64,000 bases of DNA from JAHEJJ01 sp965212205. GTDB taxonomy: Bacteria > Bacteroidota > Bacteroidia > Flavobacteriales > Flavobacteriaceae. This document shows, in pieces, positions 25,924 through 34,899 of this stretch. The position numbers and the translations under genes are program-made. The notes under the pieces are model-generated. The model ran no database searches and was not told the DNA's origin. It was given only the letters and a program-made list of their open reading frames with translations. Every line of letters starts with the position of its first letter. The stretch's first letter is position 1. The DNA lies in contig CBDBUX010000011.1 of the NCBI GenBank assembly GCA_965212205.1, forward strand, positions 496,001-560,000, given 5' to 3'.

Positions 25924-26079
25924 CTAATTATTGCCCTTATCTTCATCTTTGTCTGATCTTTTATATCCCTCCATGAATTTTCTCGACCTTCTCCTTTTGC
26001 TCCCTTTTCGATTGTAAATTCTGACGGCAACATAAATTACCACAAGGCCAGCTAATAAATAATAAATATTGGTATCCAT
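25924..26079 (-). CDS. Small single-span membrane protein (51 residues)
   Basis: A short frame in the 292-base gap upstream of the adenosyltransferase. The product has an N-terminal hydrophobic helix (residues 5-19, IYYLLAGLVVIYVAV), then a very basic stretch (RIYNRKGSKRRRSRKF) and a polar acidic tail (SDKDEDKGNN). This is the normal form of a small N-out/C-in membrane protein. The competing frame in the same gap (25833-26033) has no such order. There is no family name I can give. Confidence 0.6.
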   Translation of the reverse strand: MDTNIYYLLAGLVVIYVAVRIYNRKGSKRRRSRKFMEGYKRSDKDEDKGNN

Positions 26080-26150
26080 AATCTTTTGCTTACCTAAAAT
26101 TAAATGATTAAGCCCGAATGCTGAAATTCAACGTGAATAATAATAAAATT

Positions 26151-27362
26151 TTACTTTCTTGATTTCCATACCTCGCTCAGCCAGGTAGGGTAGAATCGCC
26201 TGAAGTAATAGTCAAGATACAGGTAACGAATCCCCAAGGTGAGTAAAATCACAGTTACGATGGGTGGAAACCCTTGTACGCCGGCGATCCATAGTATGGG
26301 GACCAACACAAGTAACCAGAGTACAACTCTAAAATATCGGGGCAACCATTCTGCTAAAGAACCCTTTCTGGTCATAAAAAATGCGATGACAAAATTAGTA
26401 GGTAATGCCCAAAGAATATTAAAATTGTTGGCTGCTGCAGCATGATCTGAAAAGAACCAGAGGTATGTAATCAAAAGACCAGCTCCACCGGTAAGGAGCA
26501 ACAGAATGAAATCCAGCCAGCGGCTTCGCGTCTGATTGCGGAAATCAATAAACGTAATAGTTAGGGAAAATATCAAAAGGAAGAGCGCCCAGAACAGGGG
26601 CGATGTTGTAAACAAAAAGGCAGCGCTGCCGTTATTAAGATCCAGAATTGTGCGCTGTCGGCTAACCAGTGGACGATTCGAAAATGAGCTATTATTCATT
26701 TGTTCGAGCACATAATCGGGCAGGAACATGGTTTCTTCGGTACCGGCAACACGATCGATTACCGAACCTAGCGCGATATCAATTCCGAGACTCCCCCAGG
26801 AATTCCAGTACAGATGCTGTTGCATGAGTTCACGGAAACTGTATGGATTTGGAGAACGACCTTCATGAAATACCAATGCACCACCCAGTACATTGCTCAA
26901 TACTTCCGGTATTTTGGTAGAACAGTTTTCCCAGATGTAATCATATTTATAGTCCCTGTTCTCGGGCAAATAGTTGTTTTCCAGAAATTTAAAAATGTCG
27001 TTTTTCTCTTGAATTCCAAGATCGAGAATCTGTTCCTTCACCCATCGGTTCTCGAGTTGATAGGTATAAAGGAAGTTTACAAACTGTTGCCTGCTAAGTG
27101 AGAAAATAGGCCTGCCATGAGCAAAATTCAGATAAAAGTTAGGCGCATCAAAATTGAAAGTACCATAATTATAGACCAGATCCAATCCGTGTGTTTGGTC
27201 TTGTACTCTAAAGGCACTATGTCCGAAAGAAGTATATAGTTCGGAGCCGGGGCCACAAGTGATAACACTTATCTGAGCCTCTGGTGATAGCTGTGCTGGC
27301 AGTCTTATTACGGTTAAACAAAAGACTAAGAAGAAAATAAAATGACTGAATTTCACATGCAT
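26151..27362 (-). CDS. DUF4105 / Lnb-type lipoprotein N-acyltransferase
   Basis: A protein of about 403 residues. I chose the ATG at 27362 (MHVKFSHFIFFLV) over 27398 because it begins directly at the signal/anchor helix. The N-terminal periplasmic domain has the DUF4105 signatures VITCGPGSELYTSFGHSAFRV (quoted in part: GPGSELYTSFGHSAFRV) and YDYIWENCSTKIP, with conserved His48 and Cys147 as likely catalytic residues. Five or so membrane helices follow from about residue 245. Lnb of Bacteroides, from this family, adds the third acyl chain to lipoproteins in species lacking Lnt. That role is probable here, given how many lipoproteins the window encodes. It is divergent from pssA. Confidence 0.85.
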   Translation of the reverse strand: MHVKFSHFIFFLVFCLTVIRLPAQLSPEAQISVITCGPGSELYTSFGHSAFRVQDQTHGLDLVYNYGTFNFDAPNFYLNFAHGRPIFSLSRQQFVNFLYTYQLENRWVKEQILDLGIQEKNDIFKFLENNYLPENRDYKYDYIWENCSTKIPEVLSNVLGGALVFHEGRSPNPYSFRELMQQHLYWNSWGSLGIDIALGSVIDRVAGTEETMFLPDYVLEQMNNSSFSNRPLVSRQRTILDLNNGSAAFLFTTSPLFWALFLLIFSLTITFIDFRNQTRSRWLDFILLLLTGGAGLLITYLWFFSDHAAAANNFNILWALPTNFVIAFFMTRKGSLAEWLPRYFRVVLWLLVLVPILWIAGVQGFPPIVTVILLTLGIRYLYLDYYFRRFYPTWLSEVWKSRK

Positions 27363-27528
27363 CAGACTCGACAATCTCGGGGAATCACCCTTAGGCAACG
27401 CAAATATCTGAAAAATGTATCAGCCAGCCTTTTATAAGTGGCAAAATCTCAGATTGATAATTGTGGGCTATGTCCTGGAATAGACCTGGAGTTTTAAATT
27501 TATATTACATTTACGCAAATACATCAGT

Positions 27529-28287
27529 ATGAAGAAAAAGATTCCGCATTTTCTCACGCTACTCAATATTTTATCGGGCTGTATAGCTACGGTTTTTGCC
27601 ATGCAAAATCAATTGGAATGGGCTGCACTATTTGTATTTATCGGGATCTTTTTTGACTTTTTCGACGGCCTGGCAGCAAGACTTTTAAAGGCCCAATCGG
27701 AATTAGGGGTTCAACTCGATTCTCTGGCCGATATGATCACCAGCGGGCTGGTTCCGGGGATCGTGATGTTCCAGTTATTGGCATTGTCACAAACCGGAGG
27801 ATGGAATGCAGTCTCCTGGCAGGAATTTCATTTTGGCGAATCTACGCTACAGTTAAATTCATTATTGCCCTTCACCGGTTTTTTGATCACCCTGGCATCG
27901 GCCTATCGATTGGCACGGTTTAACACCGATGAAGACCAAATGGAATCTTTTAGAGGATTACCTACTCCGGCCAATGCACTTCTGATCATGTCACTTCCTC
28001 TGATCCTTCTATATCAGGGCAACGATGTGATTAATAACCTGATCCTCAACCCATGGTTCTTACTTGTACATATCGTATTGAGCAGTTTTTTGTTGAATTC
28101 GAACATCGAATTGTTCGCATTAAAATTTAAGGATTGGAGTTTTAAACAAAACGCCTTGCGGTATATCTTTCTGATAATCAGTTTGGTACTGCTGCTTACC
28201 TTGAAATTTCTGGCAGTTCCGGTTATTGTGGCCCTCTACATCCTTAGCTCCCTGGTCTCCAGGTGGGAAACCAAGATCATTAAGTAG
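27529..28287 (+). CDS. pssA: CDP-diacylglycerol--serine O-phosphatidyltransferase
   Basis: Makes phosphatidylserine, the precursor of phosphatidylethanolamine. The CDP-alcohol phosphotransferase motif D-G-x2-A-R-x8-G-x3-D-x3-D is present as DGLAARLLK at about residues 46-54, continuing through the Gly and the two Asp of QLDSLAD. There are about eight membrane helices in 252 residues, and the protein starts with the usual KKKIPHFLTLLNILSGC. It is a single gene, head-to-head with the Lnb-type gene across a gap of about 166 bases, so two membrane-lipid functions share one promoter region. Confidence 0.95.
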   Translation: MKKKIPHFLTLLNILSGCIATVFAMQNQLEWAALFVFIGIFFDFFDGLAARLLKAQSELGVQLDSLADMITSGLVPGIVMFQLLALSQTGGWNAVSWQEFHFGESTLQLNSLLPFTGFLITLASAYRLARFNTDEDQMESFRGLPTPANALLIMSLPLILLYQGNDVINNLILNPWFLLVHIVLSSFLLNSNIELFALKFKDWSFKQNALRYIFLIISLVLLLTLKFLAVPVIVALYILSSLVSRWETKIIK

Positions 28288-28409
28288 GGGTTAAGTCTTT
28301 TCTGGGAGTATTGCCGGGCTGTCTATCAGCACAAATTATTCGATCAGTCCAGCATATGTTATAAGACTTCAACCGATAAATGGTACTACTATGCGGGGTA
28401 GCTGAAATA

Positions 28410-29150
28410 TTAAAATTCCAGTTTCTTTTTGCGGAGCTCGAAGTTCTGTCCCAGGTAGACTTTGCGGACCATTTCGTCTTCCGCCAGGATCTCCGGTACG
28501 CCAGATTTCAGGATTCCGCCCTCGAACATCAGGTAAGACCGTTCTGTGATCGCGAGGGTTTCCTGTACGTTGTGATCGGTAATGAGGATACCGATATTTT
28601 TATCTTTCAGCCGTGCTACAATGCGCTGGATGTCTTCAACCGCCACCGGATCAACGCCTGCAAAAGGTTCGTCGAGTAAGATGAATTTTGGGTCAGTGGC
28701 CAGTGCCCGGGCAATTTCGGTCCTTCTTCTTTCACCGCCCGACAATAAATCGCCCCGATTTTTCCTGATGTGGCTTAGGCCAAATTCTTCGATCAGGGAT
28801 TCCATCTTCATGTGTTGCTCTTTTTTACTTAGGTTGGTAAGTTGGAGTACACTGAGAATATTTTTTTCGATACTCAATTTTCTAAATACCGAAGCTTCCT
28901 GGGCTAAATAACCGATACCGTTTTGCGCCCTTTTATACATTGGAAATTTGGTTATTTCCGTATCGTCGAGAAAAATCCTGCCACCGTTGGGTTTTATCAG
29001 ACCTACAATCATGTAGAAACAGGTGGTTTTACCCGCTCCGTTTGGCCCGAGCAACCCCACGATTTCTCCCTGATTCACCTCCAGGGAGATGCCCTTTACC
29101 ACTTTTCGGCCCCTGTAGGCCTTCATTATTTTTTCAGCTCTTAATTTCAT
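28410..29150 (-). CDS. lptB: LPS export ABC transporter ATPase
   Basis: ATPase of the LptB2FG machine that extracts lipopolysaccharide from the inner membrane. 246 residues: Walker A GPNGAGKT at 34-41, LptB-type Q-loop IGYLAQEASVFRKLS, signature LLSGGERRR, Walker B FILLDEPFAGVDP, and switch His in ITDHNVQE. Its subunits LptF and LptG are not in the window; an OstA-like protein is at 52607. On the minus strand CAAAACTA (29164-29171, read as TAGTTTTG) is an exact -7 element just before the gene, but without a good TTG. Confidence 0.96.
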   Translation of the reverse strand: MKLRAEKIMKAYRGRKVVKGISLEVNQGEIVGLLGPNGAGKTTCFYMIVGLIKPNGGRIFLDDTEITKFPMYKRAQNGIGYLAQEASVFRKLSIEKNILSVLQLTNLSKKEQHMKMESLIEEFGLSHIRKNRGDLLSGGERRRTEIARALATDPKFILLDEPFAGVDPVAVEDIQRIVARLKDKNIGILITDHNVQETLAITERSYLMFEGGILKSGVPEILAEDEMVRKVYLGQNFELRKKKLEF

Positions 29151-29254
29151 CTGTGAATGGTTCCAAAACTACATATATATTAGCTATTCCCGATTCGAAT
29201 TAACGGATAATTAATGTTTTGAAGCGATCTGTAGTTTCGAAATTTCAAGAAAAT

Positions 29255-29599
29255 CTAACGGTTTTCTAGCAATTCCCAATATTCGTAGGCCCGCCTGAGA
29301 TGCGGGATCACAATGGTGCCTCCAACTAAAGTTGCAATACTAAGGGTTTCCATTATTTCGGTTTTCGTCGCTCCTTCATCCCTGCATTTTTCGAGATGAT
29401 ATTTTATGCAGTCGTCGCATCTAAGTACCGCCGAGGCCACCAGTCCCATCAATTCCTTGGTTTTAACAGAGAGTGCGCCTTCGCTATAGGCGTTGGTGTC
29501 GAGGTTAAAAATACGTTTTAAGACTTTATCATCGGCTTGCAGCAGCCTTTGGTTCATTTCGGCTCTGTACCGGTTAAATTCATCGACCTTATTTGGCAT
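29255..29599 (-). CDS. Carboxymuconolactone decarboxylase / AhpD-like protein
   Basis: A 114-residue protein of the CMD family. The Cys pair with nearby His (LRCDDCIKYHLEKC) is the AhpD-type redox site CxxC-x3-H, and the GATKTEIMETLSIATLVGG helix is family-typical. It is likely a small hexameric peroxidase-type or thiol-disulphide protein rather than a lactone decarboxylase. It overlaps tatC by 11 bases and is the last gene of the kdsD-tatC run, so it is translationally coupled. The exact substrate is unknown. Confidence 0.9.
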   Translation of the reverse strand: MPNKVDEFNRYRAEMNQRLLQADDKVLKRIFNLDTNAYSEGALSVKTKELMGLVASAVLRCDDCIKYHLEKCRDEGATKTEIMETLSIATLVGGTIVIPHLRRAYEYWELLENR

Positions 29600-30422
29600 A
29601 GTTCTTAGCTCTTTTAGCTTCCCGTTTTAAAACGACCTTGGAAATATATATGCTTATTTGATATAATATCAAGACAGGAACGGCCACTATGATCTGACTG
29701 GCCACATCGGGAGGAGTAATGATTGCTGAAAGTATCAATACGAGAACCAGTGCCACTTTCCTGTATTTTCTAAGTACTTCAGGGGTCACCAGTCCGATTT
29801 TAGTCAGGAAATAAATGATAATAGGAAGCTCAAATATCAACCCGCAGGCAATCACAGCTGCACGCACGGTTGAAATATAAGACGCCAGGTCGATATCGTT
29901 AAAAACCTCTTTGCTCACCTGGTAGCTGCCCAGAAAATTGATCGACAGCGGGGCCACAACGTAGTATCCGAACAAGACCCCAAGGAAAAAGAGAAGTGAC
30001 GCCACCAAAATAAAACCTCTGCTATGCTTTCGTTCTTTCTCATATAATCCCGGGCTGATGAATTTCCACATCTCATAAAGGAGATATGGAAAACCGATAA
30101 TGAATCCTGCCCAGATCGACGTCCAGATATGTGCTGAAAACTGCCCTGCCATCACCCGACTCTGAATTCTGAAGAGGGGTTCGTTATTACAAAAAGCTTC
30201 GCTAAACCCAACCAGCCTCGAGAGTTTACAAAAAACGGCGTAGGACGGGAAGTCAGGTTTTTTCGGCCCAAAAATTATTGTATCAAAAATAAACTCACGC
30301 ATCAGAAAGGCCACAAATCCGATAATCACAATTGCCACCGTAGTGCGAATAAGATGCCATCGTAATTCCTCCAGATGATCCAGGAAAGACATTTCGTTAT
30401 GTTCTCTTCTTGTTTTCGCCAT
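29589..30422 (-). CDS. tatC: Sec-independent protein translocase TatC
   Basis: Core of the twin-arginine export pore; it recognises RR signal peptides. 277 residues with six helices; the N-terminal signature MSFLDHLEELRWHLIR and the conserved periplasmic/loop segment PFLLYEMWKFISPGLYEKER (here FPYLLYEMWKF) are present. The insertion of about 35 residues after helix 1 (KKPDFPSYAVFCKLSRLVG) is usual in Bacteroidota. It overlaps kdsD by one base and the AhpD-like gene by 11 bases. Candidate Tat substrates in this window are the Gfo/Idh protein (2148) and the DinB protein (14607). tatA is not present here. Confidence 0.97.
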   Translation of the reverse strand: MAKTRREHNEMSFLDHLEELRWHLIRTTVAIVIIGFVAFLMREFIFDTIIFGPKKPDFPSYAVFCKLSRLVGFSEAFCNNEPLFRIQSRVMAGQFSAHIWTSIWAGFIIGFPYLLYEMWKFISPGLYEKERKHSRGFILVASLLFFLGVLFGYYVVAPLSINFLGSYQVSKEVFNDIDLASYISTVRAAVIACGLIFELPIIIYFLTKIGLVTPEVLRKYRKVALVLVLILSAIITPPDVASQIIVAVPVLILYQISIYISKVVLKREAKRAKNYAK

Positions 30423-31387
30423 TATAGGATGCCCTCCTGAATTAAGTTGTGGAGGTGAACCACCCCGATATAAATTCCTTTTTCAACCACCAAAAGTTGA
30501 GAAATACCTTTGGATTGCATTTCTTTCAGTGCCCTGACCGCCAATACGCTCGATTCTATAGTCTTAGGATTAGTAGTCATAATATCCTGAGCTTTCAAGC
30601 CGTTGATGTTCTCGTATTTATTAAGCATCCTCCTGATATCACCGTCTGTGACGATCCCTTTGATCTCCTTTCCTTCCATAACAGCGGTAGCACCCAGCAT
30701 TTTCTCGGAAATCTCTACGATCACATCTTTCACAGGAGTGTCCATACCTACCTGAGGTATGAGGTTATTTTTAGCGATATCTGCCACTCTTAAGTATAAT
30801 TTTTTGCCCAATGTGCCCCCGGGATGATATTTGGCGAAGTCTTTCTGCCCAAAACCTCTCAATTCCAACAGGCATATAGCCAAGGCGTCGCCTATAACCA
30901 GCTGTGCGGTTGTACTGGTGGTAGGAGCCAGATTATTTGGACACGCTTCTTTTTCCACATAGGTGTTTAATGTGTAATCTGCATTCTGTGCCAAATAGGA
31001 GTCGGTACTGCCCGTCATTCCGATCAGGGTATTGTTACCGATTTTGATAAGGGGTACCAGCATTTTGATTTCCGGGGTATTTCCACTTTTGGAGATACAA
31101 ACCACAACATCGTTTTTCTGAATAGTACCCAGATCGCCGTGTATGGCATCTGCGGCATGCATGAAAATGGCCGGAGTACCTGTAGAGTTTAGCGTCGCAA
31201 CGATCTTTGAGGCTATGATGGCGCTTTTGCCAATGCCCGAAATAACTACTCTGCCTTTAGACTTCAAAATGCAATTCACCGTTTCGGCAAACTGATCATC
31301 GAGCAGAGACGCGAGATTTTCTATCGCCTCCGCTTCAGTTTCAATGGTTTTTCTTGCTATGGCAAGGATGCCTTTGCTGTCGCTCAA
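30422..31387 (-). CDS. kdsD: Arabinose-5-phosphate isomerase (KpsF/GutQ/KdsD family)
   Basis: Converts ribulose-5-phosphate to arabinose-5-phosphate, the first step of Kdo synthesis for LPS. 321 residues: SIS domain at about 35-175 (SGIGKSAIIASKIVATLNSTGTP quoted in part as GIGKSAIIASK; HGDLGTI; SKSGNTPEI), then two CBS domains at about 205-320. The His and Ser/Lys residues of the active site are intact. It is the first gene of the kdsD-tatC-AhpD-like operon. The operon is divergent from recQ across a 233-base region that should hold both promoters. Confidence 0.95.
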   Translation of the reverse strand: MSDSKGILAIARKTIETEAEAIENLASLLDDQFAETVNCILKSKGRVVISGIGKSAIIASKIVATLNSTGTPAIFMHAADAIHGDLGTIQKNDVVVCISKSGNTPEIKMLVPLIKIGNNTLIGMTGSTDSYLAQNADYTLNTYVEKEACPNNLAPTTSTTAQLVIGDALAICLLELRGFGQKDFAKYHPGGTLGKKLYLRVADIAKNNLIPQVGMDTPVKDVIVEISEKMLGATAVMEGKEIKGIVTDGDIRRMLNKYENINGLKAQDIMTTNPKTIESSVLAVRALKEMQSKGISQLLVVEKGIYIGVVHLHNLIQEGIL

Positions 31388-31583
31388 AATTCGATTGGGA
31401 ATTTTATGATTCTGTTACGAGAATTTGTATAAATATTACAACAGTTTATAACAGAATGTATTATATTTAAGGAACAAAATTACACATTCTTATTTTATAG
31501 AACAGTCATTTGGACCGATCTTAAAAATAAGCCATCAACTCACCAATTTATCAAAATTTTAAAATCGGATCGAATTTAGACTT

Positions 31584-31614
31584 CCCGGGAATCGGAGTAC
31601 CGGGCTTTTATTAT
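31584..31614 (+). promoter_or_regulatory. Terminator-like hairpin in the recQ leader
   Basis: Short GC stem CCCGG (31584-31588) and CCGGG (31600-31604), then CTTTTATTATT, ending only 17 bases before the recQ start. It could attenuate recQ or be a chance fold. Confidence 0.3.
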
Positions 31615-31620
31615 TAGGGA

Positions 31621-33822
31621 ATGGAATTGAAGGAGATTGATTTACGCGCTTCACTCAAAAAATATTTTGGATTTTCTAAATTCAAAGGACTGCAGGAAGA
31701 TGTGATCACCAATGTTATAAAGGGACGAAATTCCTTCGTTATTATGCCTACCGGCGGTGGAAAATCACTATGTTACCAGCTTCCGGCTTTGATCAAAGAT
31801 GGGACGGCTATTGTAGTCTCTCCACTGATCGCTTTGATGAAGAACCAGGTAGATGCCATTCGCGGGGTTTCTTCGGAAGCCGGCATTGCACATGTTCTAA
31901 ATTCCTCTCTTACCAAATCTCAGGTAAAAGAGGTGAAAGAAGATATTAAAAATGGGGTGACAAAGTTGCTTTATGTGGCTCCAGAATCACTTACCAAAGG
32001 AGAGTACATCGATTTTCTTAAATCCGTTGAACTTTCATTTGTGGCTATTGATGAAGCTCATTGTATTTCGGAATGGGGGCACGACTTCAGGCCGGAATAT
32101 CGGAATTTGCGCAGTATTATCAATAGATTGGGCGATGATATTCCGATAATAGCGCTTACGGCAACGGCCACACCCAAAGTACAGGAAGATATTCTTAAAA
32201 ACCTTGTTATACAAGATGCAAAAGTCTTTAAAGCTTCTTTTAACAGGCCTAATTTATTTTATGAGGTCAGGCCGAAAACGGCCAATGTAGATTCAGATAT
32301 CATACGTTTTGTAAAGAAAAATACAGGCAAATCGGGAATAATTTATTGCCTGAGCAGAAAGCGTGTGGAAGAACTTGCCCAGGTACTGCAGGTGAATGGC
32401 GTTAGTGCCGTTCCCTACCATGCGGGCTTCGATGCCAAAACCCGTTCAAGATATCAGGATATGTTCCTCATGGAGGAGGTAAATATTGTAGTAGCGACCA
32501 TCGCGTTTGGCATGGGAATCGATAAACCCGATGTCAGGTACGTGATCCATCACGATATACCCAAGAGCATCGAAAGCTATTATCAGGAAACAGGTCGTGC
32601 TGGCCGGGACGGGGGAGAAGGCCACTGTCTGGCGTTTTATTCCTATAAGGATGTGGAGAAGCTCGAGAAATTCATGTCTGGCAAGCCCGTTGCTGAACAA
32701 GAGATCGGGAATGCGTTATTGCAGGAAATTGTCGCTTATGCTGAAACATCTATATCGAGGAGAAAGTTTATTCTCCACTATTTTGGTGAAGAGTTCGATG
32801 CAGAAAAAGGTGCTGGGGCTGATATGGATGATAACTCCCGAAACCCAAAAGAAAAAGAAGAGGCCCAGCAATATGTGATAAAACTGATACAGGCTATCCA
32901 ACAGACAAATTCAAAGTTCAAGTCGAAAGAAATTGTAAAGACACTTGTGGGTGCTACCAATGCCTTGATCGCCTCTCACAAGACGAATGAAAAGCCTGTT
33001 TTCGGTAGTGGTGCCGAAAAAGACGAAGGATATTGGATGGCGCTCATCCGCCAGGTCCTTGTGGCTGGGCTCATCAGAAAGCAAATAGAGCAATACGGCG
33101 TACTTCAGGTAACCGATAAAGGGAAGGAGTACTTGGAGAACCCCAGTTCTTTTATGATGGCTAAAGACCATGTTTATAACGAGGCAACGGACATTGCAAT
33201 CGTTAAGGCCGCGCGTAGTTCAGGCGGTGCTGCAGATGAAAGGCTGCTAAAACAACTCCGGGCCCTGAGGAAAAAAGAGGCTCAAAAATGCGATGTTCCT
33301 CCCTTTGTGGTCTTCCAGGATCCCTCTCTGGAAGATATGGCTCTGAAATATCCGGTAACGATGAACGAGTTGGTCAACATTCATGGAGTAGGAGAGGGGA
33401 AGGCCCGGAAGTATGGAGCGCCTTTTGTGGAGTTTATTTCCCGTTATGTAGACGAATACGATATTACACGTCCCGACGATCTTGTGGTGAAAAGCACCGG
33501 TGCCAATTCGGCATTGAAGTTATATATTATTCAAAATATTGATCGTAAACTACCGCTAGAGGATATTGCATCTGCGAAGGGTCTTGAGCAAAAGGATCTG
33601 GTTAAGGCCATGGAGCAAATCGTTTTTAGCGGTACAAAACTAAACCTCGGACACTATATCGACGATATCCTGGACGAAGACCAGCAGGAGGAGATTCACG
33701 ATTATTTTATCGAGGCTGAAACAGACAAAATAGAAACGGCGATGAAGGAATTCGATGGAGAATATGAAGATGAAGAACTAAGGCTATATCGACTCAAATT
33801 CATGAGCGATGTAGCTAATTAA
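31621..33822 (+). CDS. recQ: ATP-dependent DNA helicase RecQ
   Basis: A 3'-5' helicase for recombination repair and fork restart. 733 residues: Walker A MPTGGGKSLCYQ near residues 42-50, DEAH box AIDEAHCISEWGHDFRP, GRAGRDG motif VI near residue 330, RQC winged helix in the middle, HRDC domain at about 525-610 (YPVTMNELVNIHGVGEGKARKYG) and a further C-terminal helix-turn-helix segment usual in Bacteroidota RecQ. The Cys cluster of the E. coli zinc site is not evident, which is also seen in this lineage. It is followed by a strong terminator. Confidence 0.97.
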   Translation: MELKEIDLRASLKKYFGFSKFKGLQEDVITNVIKGRNSFVIMPTGGGKSLCYQLPALIKDGTAIVVSPLIALMKNQVDAIRGVSSEAGIAHVLNSSLTKSQVKEVKEDIKNGVTKLLYVAPESLTKGEYIDFLKSVELSFVAIDEAHCISEWGHDFRPEYRNLRSIINRLGDDIPIIALTATATPKVQEDILKNLVIQDAKVFKASFNRPNLFYEVRPKTANVDSDIIRFVKKNTGKSGIIYCLSRKRVEELAQVLQVNGVSAVPYHAGFDAKTRSRYQDMFLMEEVNIVVATIAFGMGIDKPDVRYVIHHDIPKSIESYYQETGRAGRDGGEGHCLAFYSYKDVEKLEKFMSGKPVAEQEIGNALLQEIVAYAETSISRRKFILHYFGEEFDAEKGAGADMDDNSRNPKEKEEAQQYVIKLIQAIQQTNSKFKSKEIVKTLVGATNALIASHKTNEKPVFGSGAEKDEGYWMALIRQVLVAGLIRKQIEQYGVLQVTDKGKEYLENPSSFMMAKDHVYNEATDIAIVKAARSSGGAADERLLKQLRALRKKEAQKCDVPPFVVFQDPSLEDMALKYPVTMNELVNIHGVGEGKARKYGAPFVEFISRYVDEYDITRPDDLVVKSTGANSALKLYIIQNIDRKLPLEDIASAKGLEQKDLVKAMEQIVFSGTKLNLGHYIDDILDEDQQEEIHDYFIEAETDKIETAMKEFDGEYEDEELRLYRLKFMSDVAN

Positions 33823-33844
33823 TATTGGAGCTCAACGAAAAATG

Positions 33845-33874
33845 AAATCCTGGCCAACTGGCCAGGATTTTTTA
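33845..33874 (+). terminator. Terminator between recQ and the CCC-motif genes (two-way)
   Basis: Perfect arms CCTGGCC (33849-33855) and GGCCAGG (33860-33866) with an AACT loop, flanked by A residues on the left and ATTTTTT on the right. It can stop recQ and, on the other strand, the convergent membrane-protein operon. Confidence 0.85.
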
Positions 33875-33876
33875 GG

Positions 33877-34185
33877 TTAGTAGCTATCAAATTCGCCGCT
33901 GGTGATCAGTGCGATGATCACTCCAAAATAGATGATCAGCAGCACCAGCATAATCAATGATAGACCCAGGCCTATATACGACAGTATTTTGCCGGTTTTC
34001 ACACTTTCGTAGCCTGTGTAGGCCCCTGGATTCTCATCATAGACACGTTGGGCTTTCTTGGCATTGTTCAGTCCTATTATGCTAAAAATAGCAGCAAAGG
34101 GCCCACAGCATACTAAGGCCCCTACTACAGAGATAATCCCCATCGTGAGTGCATTGCTCGCACCAGGTAAAGGTTGTTGTTCCAT
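33877..34185 (-). CDS. CCC-motif membrane protein (4190-like), first of pair
   Basis: A 102-residue protein with two membrane helices (about 14-38 and 68-95) around a cytosolic loop (NNAKKAQRVYDENPGAYTGYESVKTGKILS). The first helix carries a Cys pair (ALVCCGP), a variant of the CCC motif that names this Bacteroidota family. The start MEQQPLP matches that of its neighbour (MEQQKLP), so the two are tandem paralogues. The function is unknown. Confidence 0.82.
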   Translation of the reverse strand: MEQQPLPGASNALTMGIISVVGALVCCGPFAAIFSIIGLNNAKKAQRVYDENPGAYTGYESVKTGKILSYIGLGLSLIMLVLLIIYFGVIIALITSGEFDSY

Positions 34186-34212
34186 AATTTAAATAATATT
34201 AAAGTAATTCGT

Positions 34213-34536
34213 TTATTGCCACTGTTCACTCATCTCCTGTACTTTTTCCATATAGGCATCCCATCCACCCATCGAAGAGATCTGATAGTACGTCCAGAAG
34301 AGGTAAAGTACGCCGAGAACTAGTCCTATGATGGCCAAGACTTTGGCGGTTTTGAGCTGACTGAAATTAGAATACATTTCGGGATTCTCCATGTATTTTT
34401 TTTCATCTTTTCGTACCAGGAAAAAGGCAATCCCCGCCATAATAGCTCCTGGTAAGCCACCAAAGCAACAACAGATATATGAAAGTATGGCCAAAACAAT
34501 GGCAATGGTCACATTAGGTAGTTTTTGTTGTTCCAT
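34213..34536 (-). CDS. CCC-motif membrane protein, second of pair
   Basis: A 107-residue paralogue of the gene downstream, with the full CCC motif (LSYICCCFGGLPG) in the first helix, a charged loop (KDEKKYMENPEMYSNFSQLKTAK) and a second helix at about 70-90. The spacing to both neighbours is under 30 bases, which supports one operon with the DUF2752 gene. These three families are often found together in Flavobacteriaceae. The function is unknown. Confidence 0.85.
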   Translation of the reverse strand: MEQQKLPNVTIAIVLAILSYICCCFGGLPGAIMAGIAFFLVRKDEKKYMENPEMYSNFSQLKTAKVLAIIGLVLGVLYLFWTYYQISSMGGWDAYMEKVQEMSEQWQ

Positions 34537-34550
34537 AATGTAAAGTTTAG

Positions 34551-34844
34551 TTATAATAATTTATAAAGAAAGTTGGTCATTATTAAGGTTACTGTACTGA
34601 TCATCAGAATAATACTGATTGCATTTGCGTATTTTATTTTCAAAAACTGATCTAGCAACAGGAAGAGCAGTAATAAAATCATTGGATAAAGGGCAGGGTA
34701 CATATAAAATGCAGCTAAAAAATCGCCATCGAACAATAATAATACTGAGCGTTGCAGACCGCATCCGGGACAATCCACCCCAAGTAGCTGTTTGTTTAAA
34801 CAAGGTAACAGCCCCGTCTCTTTTATATTGGTTAGAAAAATCAT
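34551..34844 (-). CDS. DUF2752 domain-containing membrane protein
   Basis: A 97-residue protein with the DUF2752 signature CPGCGLQRS near residues 25-33, followed by two helices (about 47-67 and 72-94). The conserved Cys-x-x-Cys-Gly-x-x-Arg-Ser segment lies at the membrane edge, and metal or redox binding has been guessed but not shown. It is the first gene of the three-gene minus-strand group, divergent from the 60-residue protein at 34900. Confidence 0.88.
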   Translation of the reverse strand: MIFLTNIKETGLLPCLNKQLLGVDCPGCGLQRSVLLLFDGDFLAAFYMYPALYPMILLLLFLLLDQFLKIKYANAISIILMISTVTLIMTNFLYKLL

Positions 34845-34899
34845 GGATACAGCTGGTTTGCAACTTACCTGAACTGAAAAATACTACTATTTTTGGGTA

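Noticed and set aside
25833..26033. 66-codon minus-strand frame in the gap before the adenosyltransferase
   Set aside because: Unstructured product that overlaps both the adenosyltransferase start and the better 51-residue membrane-protein frame.
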